Shown: piece after piece, positions 21,525 to 32,730 of the stretch
Layout: the number at the start of each line of letters is the position of its first letter
How positions within the stretch are numbered: the stretch's first letter is position 1
From: Metellina segmentata
Lineage: Eukaryota > Arthropoda > Arachnida > Araneae > Tetragnathidae
Length of the DNA stretch: 64,000 nucleotides
NCBI GenBank assembly: GCA_947359465.1
Contig: OX375872.1
Location: 12,904,137-12,968,136, forward strand
Reading direction: 5' to 3'
Translations under genes and position numbers: made by a program
The notes under the pieces: generated by a model
Seen by the model: the letters and a program-made list of their open reading frames with translations, nothing else
Database searches by the model: none
What the model was told of the DNA's origin: nothing

Positions 21525-22010
21525 AAAGACTATATGGGCAAAAGTATTTGGACACTGCATGTTTTTCAGGAAAAGTGCTTTATTATTATATTTAGTGACG
21601 GGTAGTCCCTCCTTATGCTTGAATTACAGCTGCAATACGTCGAGGCATACTTTCCACAAGTTCTCTGTATGTCTGGTCAGGAATACCTCGCCTTCCCTCT
21701 TGCCTGGTATGAAAAGAGATTGTTGTGAAGATGGGGGTGCGAGGCGGTTTTTCTCATATTCGTCGTTCCAGTTTGTCTCATAAATGCTCGATCCCATTGA
21801 GATCGGGGTCTGAACAGGCCAATCAAGCTAATTCACGTCATTTTCATGAAACCAGTTCAGCACACGTTTTGCAGTATGACATGGAGCTAGATCCTGTGGA
21901 AGAAACAGCCATCATCGCCGTAGTATGGTCATTGTGTAGGCAAGGCCGAATTATCCGAAGTACACGTCAGCGTTCATGACACCAGGTACATAAAGCAATG
22001 GGCCTAGTCC
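21525..22010 (-). pseudogene. Tc1-like transposase C-terminus, minus strand
   Basis: The right end reads TATATGGGCAAAAGTATTTG, the usual terminal repeat style of Tc1-like elements. On the minus strand the pieces include CHTAKRVLNWF-like sequence, a DPDLNGIEHL block (catalytic Glu), and YRELVESMPRRIAAVIQA close to the end. Frameshifts split it. Only the C-terminal third remains; the N-terminal side dissolves into unrelated sequence near 22010. Confidence 0.65.
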
Positions 22011-22029
22011 TAACCAGGAAAACAATACA

Positions 22030-23100
22030 TCGCATTGTCAAATAAGACTTTAGACATCTTAGCTGTTACGTCATGCTAGTTTAAAGCAATAATTATATTT
22101 AAGACACAGTTATAATGTAGTTAAAACATAAATTGAACTTATAAACTCCGTTTTGATCAACATTACATTAGAGTTGAAGAAAATACGATTAATATTCCTG
22201 GGTATTTTATTAATCTTCTAATCTTTGAGATTTTCTAGTTGAGTATTGTAGTGCTTTTACCTCAAAACATATTTAATGACTACATAACTAACTGTAGCAT
22301 TTTACTTAGTATTAGCACTGTGTCTAGTCAAGAAACTGATACAAAACAGCTAAGTCGGATCAAAAGCGACTAAAATTTCAAGTCTGAAGAGTGCGTATGG
22401 TAACTCAGTACTTCCACCCTAATATTTTTTTGACCTGAAACAGCTTTAGTAAAGTAAAAAGGTGTACCCTAGTCAAGAAACTGAAATAGCAGAGTCTGAT
22501 AAAAAACGATACAAACTATATACTTTCTTATTCCACAGATAATCGCAATTACAACAAAGACATTGCAGTGTGGTTATTTATAGAGCATCCACAGTATTAT
22601 TTTCCTGACTTGAAACTCTTATAGTTAAATAAAACCTACCGTTTAATATTCCATCATATATTAGCATTGTCTGTAGTCAAGAAACTAATACAAAACAACT
22701 AAGCCTGGTCAAAAGTTATCAAAACCCCACACACAGTCAATAGTATTTATAATCACACAGAGCCTCCACATTAATATTTTACTGACTTGAAACAACTCTA
22801 GTTAAGAAAACACCATGGTTTACTATTCCGCCATATACTAAAACTGTCTAGTCGAGAAACGGATAGAAAACAGCTAAGTCTGATCAAAACTTCAAATCAA
22901 TCGCGTGTGTAATCATTCAGAACTTCCACAGTAATATTTTCTGACATGAAACAACTCTAGTTTAAGAAAACACTAGGGTTTAGCATTTCACCATATACTA
23001 GTATTTTTTCCAGTCCAGAAACTGAAGAGAAACAGCTGAGTCTGATGAAAAGGGATCTAAACTTGATATCCGCTGATGTTTGCAACGGTCCCTCAGATAT
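22030..23100. repeat. diverged tandem repeat, ~140-205 bp unit, about five copies
   Basis: AGTCAAGAAACTGATACAAA-like words at about 22326, 22468, 22674, 22850 and 23009, each followed by CAGCTAAGTCTGATCAAAA and, later, TTCCACAGTAATATTTT.CTGA.TTGAAACA. No coding frame. Confidence 0.75.
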
Positions 23101-23600
23101 CGCAATTACACCACAGACGCTGCCCATGCAAAAAGGAACGCACCGAAAACACTAAAACTTAATACATATGTATATCTTTCCCAGTGAGGTTTTCAAACTG
23201 ATTGGAATAATATCCGTATTGTACGTCGCCTGGGTTAAATGCAGATTTAAAATGGAAATAAACGTTTCTTTCTCTTCCAACGTCAATTGCTAGGGAAAGA
23301 GTTCTTCCGAAGGAGCAATATTTTCACTGTATGCAAATTCGTGCTCGCAACAACCGGGCATCGATTGATTTGACACTGCTAAAAGAAAACGTTGGCCACT
23401 GCTAATAGTGGGTGATTTATTTCACACGCATCAAATGAGGAATAGAGTAGCCGATCGATTGGGACTTTAAAACTCCACGCGAACAGACTCTTCATTTCTA
23501 TCGCAAAATTTTTCGAGAATTGCTTGGAGGCTCTACGCCTGTGATCCTCCCGTCTTACAAGAAAAAAAAACTCCACCTTGGAATACGTTTCCTAATTAGA
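23101..23600. other. no recognisable feature
   Basis: Unique-looking, moderate GC; short frames only. Confidence 0.5.
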
Positions 23601-24950
23601 TTGGTTTGCGTGCGTGAGGTTTTTGCTTTTCCTCCTTGCTTTCTAATCTTCTGTCGCAAGGTGCTTTGAATAGGATGGCTGCTGGAACAATACCTGGGCT
23701 TCCGCGATCAATTCGTAGAGGTGCGAGATAATTTTATGAAATCTATTTTGCGACTAATAGCGTCGCTTGGTAATTATGCGCTTCTGTTTCGTTTCATTGT
23801 GTGGATCAGATGTGAATTAGTTGAATGTGCTTTGCACAATTAAGAATGTGGCAAAATTTTATGGTTGGAATTGTTATTGAATCTTAGTGCGCTGTTTGTT
23901 AATTGACCCTTGAAACCCAACTAGAGCAATACTTGGTTGGGGTTCAAGATCATTCATTAATTCATCCTTAACTTCTCTGAGTTGTAGCCCCGATTCATAT
24001 CTGTAGATGTTCAATCATGCCTTCTTGGAATGAGTTTTCTATTTATGGTATGTATGAGGTTTTTCCTTCCCCCCCCCTCCTTGCTTTCTATTCTATTGCA
24101 AGATGGAATTAAAATGACTGATGTTGAAACAATACTGAGTTCCTGAGACCAAATTGTAGAGATGCTATTAATTTTGTTAAATTCGTTTCAGTGTCTCTTA
24201 GAAATTATGCCTTTTGTTTGATTTTATTGAGCGAAGAGGTGAATTAGTTGAATGTGCTTTGGTGAATTAAGAATATGACAGAATTTTTGGTTGGATTTGC
24301 TATTAAACCTAGAGCGCTGTTTTCTTATTGCCTCCTGAAACCCAACTTAGAGCAATATTCTGAACTATAGCCATGGTTCAATCATACCTCCTTGGAATGT
24401 GTGTGTGAATTTCCTATTATATCATTTTTATATATCCGTGTTAAGTTTTTGATTTTGCTTTTCTGCCTCGCTCTCAGTCGCCTGTCGCAATATAGCATAA
24501 ATATGACTGCTGGGGAACAATACTGAGTTCTTGAGATCAATGCATAGAGATGCGAGTTTAATTTGATTAAATGTTCTTTTCGATCCATAGCGTTTCTGTT
24601 TGATTTTATTGTGAGGATCATAGTGTAATTATAGTTGATTACTGCTAAGTAAGTTAGGAATAAGATAGGATTTTATGATTGGATTGGTTGTTTTGTAGCT
24701 TGATAGTTGAATTTACGCCGTATTAGAGCAACTATTATAGTTGTATTATTATTAAATCTTTTTCCGCTGTTTGCTTATTGTTGAGTCAAACCATAACCTC
24801 TTCGTTCCAGAGGTTCACGCATGGAACTTTAGTTATTGCCTCTTGAAGCCCACTGAAGGGCGAAGTTCTCTTCTGTGTAACCACAGATTCACATACGTCT
24901 ATTTTCAAACATAGCTACCTGGAATGAGTTTCTTATTCATCATCAGTCGC
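23601..24950. repeat. tandem repeat, three units of ~390-440 bp
   Basis: Units start near 23616, 24056 and 24443 with GAGGTTTTT...CCTCCTTGCTTTCTA and share CTGCTGGAACAATAC, GAATTAGTTGAATGTGCTTT, GAAACCCAACT.AGAGCAATA and CTTGGAATGAGTTT.CTATT blocks. A C9 run marks the second unit (about 24070). Confidence 0.8.
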
Positions 24951-26280
24951 TACCAGACGAATCAATCTTAAATTTCACAAATGCAATAAAACAAAATAAA
25001 ATTTTATAAAAAACTAAGGAACATAACCCGTAGAAAATATAAACGGCGTACTAACAGTGTGTTGATCAAGATTGAGAAAATATAAGTGGTCGCTAAAATA
25101 CCAAATTTTAAATAAATTTTAAACTTGTTCCATTATGTGTAACGATTTAGTAGTTATGATATGAATATATATATATATAATCTTACAAGTTATTCTTCCC
25201 TGTCGGAAAATTAAAAAAAAAGCACCAATTTTGATCTTAAATTCATGATCCGGACATATCGAATCATTCAAATGATCTGATAAATACATGCACTGATATC
25301 AAGACCATTAAATTATCATTGTTCTTAATCGTACCAATGATACGATTTTATTTCATATTAAACACTAAATTTATCACAAGTCTGTAAATGCCTTTTTAAC
25401 CAAAACGAGGTAAATGAACAATTTTCCAGTTGGAAGCACGTAACAGTAAAATTGGTGCTTGAAATAATTATTTGAAAGAAAATTATCTTTAAGTTAATTT
25501 TTTTTAACTATCCCGGAACTTAAATTTTTTTATAGATTTTGTTATTGATTTCTATAAGATAAACATTTTATGGCCAAAAAATTATGTTTAAAATTTTTTT
25601 TATACAAAAATGGAGTAACATGCGTAAAAAAAAAAAACAATCAAAAATGTCCTATTTTAAAAATAATGAACATTTTCCAGTTTCTAAAGTGAATTATCTT
25701 CTAAAAACATTTATTTAGCAATTGAACTGCAATCATTTCTATATTGTTATATTTCAATTAATTATGGACTAATTGTCTGTTTAATTCTAATACTAGTTCA
25801 AAACCTGCTTTATAATCTTTAGAGCATGTTGGACAAATTTCAAAAGAATTTAATTGATGCATTCTGAGATTTGCGGAGTTACTTAGCAAATATTATATTT
25901 CGAGAAAAAGTTAAAAAATAATGTAATCCCCCATGTCAGATATAGAAGTCAATATTTTTTTCAATTTCATATCTCCAGTTCTAATGGTCGTAGAAGTAAA
26001 ACCTGAAGTGATTTGAAGAGCTAAAGAATTGTAGTATAACATGGGATAGAATTTGAAAGCTGTGAAATTTGGGTGAACATAGCGTTTTAAAGGTATACAG
26101 AGAATACCTTAAATAATAATTTAATAATTAATTATAAAACAAAATTACAGAAATTCAATAATCATAGGCTAAGATATTATTCTGACTTTTTACTCGGAAA
26201 TTTCGTTTTTTCGGGTATTCGATTATTAAATACTTGAAATTGAACTCAATACTAGTAATTACTGCGATGATCTACAGTAA
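24951..26280. other. AT-rich, no recognisable feature
   Basis: More than 70% AT, with a short (AT)n near 25167-25181 and a poly-A tract near 25629. No frame or repeat recognised. Confidence 0.6.
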
Positions 26281-26329
26281 ATCTCCCCCCCCTAGGGCGC
26301 ATTTTCTTTCGATTTCACGAGCATTCGGT

Positions 26330-26520
26330 ACCCAATTGATATATTTCTTTTCCCGGACTGTCTCTGATTGGGGTCGCGACCCCAGAATACCCAAGCGAAA
26401 TTTCTGTATACTTTCTCCTCTCCATTCTTTCTTTTCAAAATTACTTGACATGCCTTGTGTTTAGCGCAGCTTGGCCAAATATGACTCGTGTGCCAAAAAA
26501 TCCCAAAACAACCATCCATC
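26330..26520 (+). repeat. SINE-like repeat, tail family 'GGCGCAGCTTGGCCAAATATG'
   Basis: The 3' part, CTTGTGTTTAGCGCAGCTTG then GCCAAATATG and a CCAAAACAACC end, matches the repeats at 44530-44760 and 55860-56050. The 5' part is diverged. Related tail also at 14572-14592 (minus). Confidence 0.55.
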
Positions 26521-26544
26521 TACAGCAGAGGTTCCCAACACGTT

Positions 26545-26790
26545 CTCTGCAGAGCCCTTTTCCCCGAGGACTCCGTGGACATGCCAGAGGCCCCGCGGTC
26601 GTTCTAGGGGATCCGTGGTCATTCCAGTGACTCCGTGGTCATTCCAGGGGCTCTGCGGTTGTTCCAGGGGCTCCGCGCTTTTCTCAGGGGATCTACGCCT
26701 GTTCCAGGGGATCCGTGTCTTTTCCAACGGATCCACGACTGTTCCAAGGGATCTGCGGTTGTTCCAGGGGATCCATGAATCCGCGGCTGA
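26545..26790. repeat. GC-rich minisatellite, ~24-bp unit
   Basis: About nine units of GGGGATCCGCGGTTGTTCCA type, varying at CTC/ATC and GTGG/GCGG. Open on both strands, so several overlapping frames appear; none is a real gene. Confidence 0.85.
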
Positions 26791-27021
26791 AATGCATGAA
26801 ACGATTTAAAGCTGTATATGTGAGCTTATTATTTTGACCGGCAGTGTATATGGAATGATTTTATATTATCAATATTGTGACAACCCTTAAAATTGTAAAT
26901 CGGTCGAATAACCATACACGGTAAAAATAGGTGAACTGTCGTAAGTTGGATTCAGGGGTGAGGTGAAGAGAAATATGTACTACTAAATTATTTTTTTAAC
27001 ATTTTAGGAACTGTACCCTCC

Positions 27022-28370
27022 TAGAGTGCCTATATAGTAAGAGTGGCGACAAGGGACCAAATTTGGCCCAATGCACATGCGCGGCAGCCATTTTTCTACC
27101 AGAATCGGTTGCTGGGCGAATATGTTTCTTCCATCGGTTTCCCACATTTCCTCCTCTCTCTTTCTTTTGGCGATAGTATTTATGTCCCGTAATTTTTATG
27201 CTCACGACTTATTGAACTTGTTTTCGTGAATATTAACAAGAAAATGAATAAAGTTAAGCTTATAACTTCAGTGTTAAATAAAATAAGATCTGATGTGTTG
27301 TCTCTCTCAGGCACAAGTTTTTTCTTTAAATTCTTTCCATGCTGTGTAATAGAAGTTTACGCATTAATTTTATAACATTAAATAAAAAATAGATTTGAAA
27401 TGTCCTACCATTAATGGATAGTTCCTTAAAATAAAACTTTCTTTCAACCAACTGTTCAACACATGTAGTTTTTTTTTTAGTGTGATTAATCCTTTCCTAA
27501 CATTAACCTAACCAGAAAAGATACTGAACATTTTTATTTGACCTTTTTAATACATAACATAAAATTTTAACCCACTTAAATTTAATTTTAAGTTTCATCC
27601 ATTTATACAAGTCAAAAGACATGTAATTTCAAAAATAATCAACACCATCAGTACACATTTGTTAAAAAATCTACCACATTTTCATATGAAAAATAGTATT
27701 AACAGATTTAAACTAAATTATGAGCAAATATTGGCCTAAACATACAAGAATAATCTCAAGATAAAAAATAGTTAACATCATTTGTACGCATTTATATCCA
27801 AATTCACAGATAAATGTTGATGTGGTGGTTTTGTTCCGAGATCTAGCAGCAAAATAAAGATGAAAGTTTACATCAAAAATAACACTTTTATGTAAACATT
27901 TCTTTTATTCTTTTTATATAAAGCATTGCTACAATTTACTCTCTGCTTTTCTGATGATTAAATTCGACATAGGTTATTGTAAACCTTTAATAAGGAAATA
28001 GCTAAAAAAACAACGCATTATCAAAAGTTTAAAACTTGCTAACTGCCTTTGGCGCGATGCTTACATCGCCAAAGTAGCGGGAAACAGCATGTTGTTCAAA
28101 AAAAAGCTATTTACTTAAAAAGTCTTCAAATTTACACTGACAAAACACTAAAATAATTATAAATAGACATTCTAGAACACGAAATGGAACACGAATAAGC
28201 TATATTTTCTTTTAAATTTAATATACACACGTTTTTCTCGAACACACAAAAAGTTCCCATGTTAAGTCTACGGGAGCTGGGAAAAGACCGCTTCGGGCGG
28301 TAGAAAAGGTCTCTAAGCCAATCAGAAAGTGTTTCCCGTATGTCGCCACTCTTATTATATAGGCACTCTA
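27022..28370. mobile_element. non-autonomous DNA transposon with 8-bp TSD (hAT- or P-like)
   Basis: Ends are TAGAGTGCCTATATAGTAAG and, reversed, TAGAGTGCCTATATAATAAG, extending through AGTGGCGACA. TACCCTCC flanks both ends exactly (27014-27021 and 28371-28378). 1,349 bp, AT-rich inside, no transposase frame. It sits in the same satellite as the LINE: the filled site CCCTCCAAGTG matches unbroken satellite units at 7460 and 7890. Confidence 0.85.
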
Positions 28371-28378
28371 TACCCTCC

Positions 28379-28690
28379 AAGTGTTTAAGACGAGATATCT
28401 CGTCCTTCAAGATCAGACAAATTTTGCTAATGAAATATCTCGTCATCGAGATATTGCCGACTTTTTTTTATCATGACGCGATCAAGATCTGGTCAGTTTT
28501 CTATTGACGAGATATCTTATCAAGATATTGAAGAAACGAGATATGATCTTCTATAACCAGTTATGTTATCGAAAAGATAATCACGTCTCGATGATGACGT
28601 GATCTGGTCATCTATGACAAGATACCTTATCGTCAAGATATTGAAGACTTGATGATAACGAGATAAATTTAGTCAGTTTCAAAATGAGTC
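28379..28690. repeat. satellite fragment rich in GACGAGATATCTCGTC palindromes
   Basis: Follows the right TSD and matches the CCTCCAAGTGATTTCGACGAG...ATATTGCC...GATCTGGTCAG part of the unit at 7455-7660. The ACGAGATATCTCGT word is a perfect palindrome repeated in degraded form about six times. Confidence 0.7.
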
Positions 28691-28982
28691 ATTTGCCCAG
28701 CATGGAAAATTTTGTGTTAAAATATCGCTAAGATGCTTTTAGACAGACTGCTAAGTGCTAATGCTTGTACCGCTTTCTTAGTAATCGCATTAAATGTATT
28801 TAATTGTAATCCCATGTACTCTTTCCTAAGGATTTAAAGACTATGTTCATAATAAAATTAAAATGATGTTCGGTTAAAGAGAAGAGAGAGAGATTAATTG
28901 TGTTTGTATTCTTTGTGATAGACAACAATTTATGAAGCCTTTATAATAAATAGTGACTCGAATTATTTTTTTTTACTCCTCA
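28691..28982. other. no recognisable feature
   Basis: AT-rich; ends with a GAGAGAGA stretch near 28882. Confidence 0.5.
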
Positions 28983-29715
28983 TCTCTACTATTATAAAAG
29001 AAAGTGTCTGTTCGTCTATGTGTGTCCTGTACGCATTGTCCTGTTGAATCTATGGTACTTACAATAATGAAATTTGACACACAGGTAGTCCGAATTTTTT
29101 GCAATTTTTCTGTCGCGTCCGAATTTTAAATTTTAATCTAGAACAGTTTAAAATTAATTTATTGACATTTAATATTATTATTGTTTTTCTTAGAATGGCA
29201 AAAGCATAAAGAGATCACAGATTCTAAATTTATTTTTACCGTTTCATTTTCAGAGCAACGATTTCAGCGGACGAACAAAACAAATAAACAGTTTAACTGG
29301 AGTTATGTGGGGTTTTTTTTCTATCTCCTAGATAGTAAAAGTTTAAGTAAAAATTTCACCGGATTTGGAATCTGCGGAAAATTTTACATTAGATCGATAC
29401 CTAAAAATGTGATTTTCTACATACCTAAGAATGTGAAACTGAATAAATAATTTTTAAATTGTAACTTTTATATTTTTTCCAATACGAATTTGGCCGCCGC
29501 GAAGAATTTGACCTTAGTAGCTAAATCGATCAGATTTATTCATTTTGATTTCCTCAGCAACGGATTCGAGTGAAGCAAAACAAACAATTGACTGGCGTTC
29601 TTCAGTGCTTTTATCCATCTCAGCGATCGTTAAAGATAGATTGAAAATTTCAACGGATTTGAAATCTGCGGAAAATTTTACATTAGATCGTTACCTTATA
29701 TACATTTGATTTTCT
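28983..29715 (+). mobile_element. Helitron-like non-autonomous element, right end unclear
   Basis: Starts TCTCTACTATTATAAAAG after an A, like the copies at 16126 and 62404, then AATCTATGGTACTTACA, TTTGACACACAGGTAG and AATCTAGAACA words. Two plus copies of the shared module follow (29300-29420 and 29590-29710). I cannot place a CTRR end with confidence. Confidence 0.45.
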
Positions 29716-30165
29716 TTTAAAAAGTAACGCATTCTCCAAACTTCCACACGACGCCAACGTGTGCACGACGGTTTCTGCTGCACCTAGTTTCGAACTCGCA
29801 ACCCGTTTACTAATCCGTTGCTCTTTCAACTTGGCTACTCCGTAATCAGTGGAATTGGATGTCAAAAAGACCCATTTATATTATCTTTCAAAGCATTCAA
29901 GTTCGGAACCAAAATGCTTATCTGCGTTTAATGCAAATGTTTGACTGTTTTCGAACCCAACAGCGCAAAATTTTCTCTTATCGGCGGCTTTGGTACTAAA
30001 TTATTTTTTTTTGCGGAATACATGTCCCCGTGTCTTCATAAGTCTCACTTTCAAATTTGGTTCCATTCCGTTTGTTCGATTTAGCTAGATTCCTCCAACG
30101 AGTAAGTTATTTTATGGCCACTCTGTGTATGAAAAAGAAATCAGCTCCCATGCTGCCAACACAAA
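29716..30165. other. no recognisable feature
   Basis: Short frames only. A minus-strand sequence at 29700-29860 (CGAACTCGCAACCCGTTTACTAATCCG) has tRNA-like wording reminiscent of a SINE box B but I cannot place a complete head. Confidence 0.4.
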
Positions 30166-30575
30166 AGGTTAATTCATTTCGTTTTATTCCTTAGACGCCA
30201 ATTATTATGTTTTGTTCCTTAGATGCTTCAGCTGGTATCAGTTTGCATTTAATTAATTCTTTAGATATACCACAGTTGCGTTATCCTTTTGCATTTTTTT
30301 TTGTATATTTTGTTTTATTCCTTAGATGTCAGTTGTGCTATTAGTTTGTATTTTAGTTAATTTTGTTTCATTCTTTTAAGATGCTAGTTTTGGTATTAGT
30401 CAGTTTGCATTTGAATTAAGTTTGTTTTATTCTTTAGACGCGCCAGTTATGGTATCAGTTTGCATTAAAAAAATGTGTCGGTATTCTTTAGACACCAGTT
30501 GTAACATCAGTTTGCTTTTTTTTAATAATTTCTGTTTCTTCAGACGCCAGTTGTAATAACATTTAAAAAATATCT
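30166..30575. repeat. tandem repeat, ~60-70 bp unit, about seven copies
   Basis: Each unit contains TTTTATTCTTTAGACGCCAG followed by TTGTGGTATCAGTTTGCATTT and a T-rich spacer. Confidence 0.8.
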
Positions 30576-30639
30576 TTGGAACTTTTTTGTAAGCTATAGA
30601 ATTTTTAACTAGCTTTAATCATCAAGTGTAGAAGAGGAC

Positions 30640-31045
30640 CATTAAGCGCAATGAGGTGCTTTTAAAGTAAAGTAGAAAACAGGCCTAATTGTTTGTGCCA
30701 AAAAAAAACCCTTTTAAACGTTCCTGAGCAGTGGACCAGAGACACTTGTTTTATTCATTTGTAGAAAGAAAGTTCAATGAGGCACTTTTAGTAAAGTAAG
30801 AAACAGGCCTAATTGTTTGTGCCCAAAGACCCCCTTGGAAACGGTCCTGAGCAGTGGACCAGAGGTCCCAAAGTTGAATGAGGGACCTTTAGTATTGTAG
30901 AAAGAGGCCTAATTGTTTGTGCCTAGTAAACGGTCTTGACCAGGGGTGTGTTCAAGTACAGAGAGGAGCGTAAAGTTGAATGGAGCACTTGGGATGGAGT
31001 AGCAAAGAGGTCTAATTATTTGTGCCTTGGGTCCGCTGTTTTATC
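30640..31045. repeat. tandem repeat, ~100-125 bp unit, four copies
   Basis: AGGCCTAATTGTTTGTGCC occurs at 30681, 30805, 30905 and (as AGGTCTAATTATTTGTGCC) 31018. Units share GTCCTGAGCAGTGGACCAGAG and AAGTTGAATGAGG.AC.TTTAG. Confidence 0.85.
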
Positions 31046-31049
31046 AGGC

Positions 31050-32730
31050 TCGAAAGCAGCGGCGCATTTTGTGCGGAAGCCCTCGCAGACGGAAATTGAA
31101 CAAAAGTGCTGTAAAAGCGCACATAAAATGTCGACGAGCGAGCGGGAAATCTCATTAAATTCCGCGTAAAATAAAGCCGCGAGTTAGAATATTTCTGGAG
31201 TCGGAATCTGAGAAAAGTTTTTTGATATCTCGGGCCTGGAGGGTCGTCGGGAGAGCGCAGATAGCGGAAAAAAGGGATCTAAGTGCATGCGATTGGATCG
31301 TGTGGAAGGGAAGGCGTTTATTGCAGGTAGACGGACAGGTTGAAGCGAGCGGTTGCTGCCTCGGGCGACACTTAAATAGTATGTAAAATCCTCCACTGAT
31401 GGAGTGCATAAGTAGAATTGCCTACACCTATCTCCGACTGTCATTGGGTTCTCCCCTCGTCGTTACGCGCGCGCCATGATAAATAAGACTTATGGATGAA
31501 TTTAAAAGGACGCGCTAAGCCATTAATTTTAAACTATCCCGTTTTAACGAGTACGACTGCTGGGCGTGCGCGTCCGCGATAGCGGCAGAAGGGCTTCATT
31601 TTAAACCGTCCCGCCATAAAAGGGTGCCAAGGAGAAAGAAAACTACGCCATTAGTTTAGAGGTTCACGTAATGAAGAATACCTCACGGGCAAAACAGTTC
31701 CCCAGCTTGAGTCATTGCTGCTTCCCATTGTCACATTCCGCCACTGCTGATAAGGGCCCTCCGCCCGGCTGGAATGGCCGTGGCGATGTGATATCCCCCT
31801 CCCTTGCACGGGCATTAAAATTCAAATCTTTGCCGCAGTAATCTCCCAATAATGACTGCGCGCGCCAAAACCCGATAAGCCTGGATTGATAGCGAGGCGA
31901 CTTCTTTATCCGGCAAGTTGTGCGGCTCGGAATTCGTCACAAAACGGCAAAACGAATGAAAAACTTTTTCCTTGGAGGTGAATGGAAAATTTTGTCGCCG
32001 GGCCATAATGATGGGCGGTTGAGCGATGGCGGTTTATCTACCCCCGCCTTAATGGCCGCCGGTTGTTATGGCCTGCAGGCCCCCACTTAAATCCTTATCG
32101 GCCCCCGCCACCGCAATGAGCAAAAATGGGCAACCTAATGTGTTTTACATAACAGATGGCAGTCAGTGCCCAAGATACATTTTATAATGAGACTTTAAAG
32201 AACTCCTCCGCGCGGGAGTCGCAGAAATTGTCTTCGTGGGGCTGCGCCTTATTTACGACGCCGACCTCTTCCCCGCGTGATAAGGGCGCGCGGGCTCAAA
32301 AATGGAACCGTTTAGGGCGCCCCAATCGCCGAATAAAACAGTTGTTAAACGCGCGCGCCCGATTTATGTCGCCGGCCCATTCGGCACAAGATCAAAAGAT
32401 CCCGAGGCACGCTTCTCTTTTTGCAGGTGGCGCGAATTAAAAACCGCGTAGGTGAGCTAACGAACAACTAATTAAACAAAGCGGCGGCGCTTTTACGGAG
32501 CGACATTTCTAATCAGATTAGAAGCGCGCGCTTCTTAATGAACCCATTCCAAGAAAAGGCTTGCCCCCAAACACTTGCCTCGGCTCGTTCCGCGACGCCC
32601 CAATGGGCCTCAAAGGAGACGGCTGTTTTTTATTGCCCTTATTATGCAGCCCGGTTCCGATTGAAGTGTCTCGACAAACTTTGCAACAACACTGCCGATT
32701 TAATGTTCACAGATTTTTAAGCCCCGGAGA
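31050..32730. other. CpG- and GC-rich, apparently single-copy island
   Basis: The only long stretch here with many CpG words (GCGCGCGCC, GACGCGC, GCGTGCGCGTCCGCG) and no similarity to other parts of the window. Short AT-rich words resembling homeodomain sites are embedded: TAATCAGATTA (palindromic) at about 32510 and several TTAAAAT/TTTTATTG words. Frames of 60-95 residues exist on both strands but none has recognisable composition or domain. It is bounded on both sides by tandem repeats. It could be a CpG island, an enhancer block, or an exon-flanking region of a gene outside the window; I infer host sequence but cannot prove it. Confidence 0.5.

Noticed and set aside
26234..26809. several overlapping 60-112 residue frames
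   Set aside because: They come from a GC-rich minisatellite open in several frames and a SINE tail.
30166..31045. CRISPR-like array from regular repeats
   Set aside because: Units are diverged along their whole length with no constant repeat and unique spacer pattern, and the context is animal DNA.
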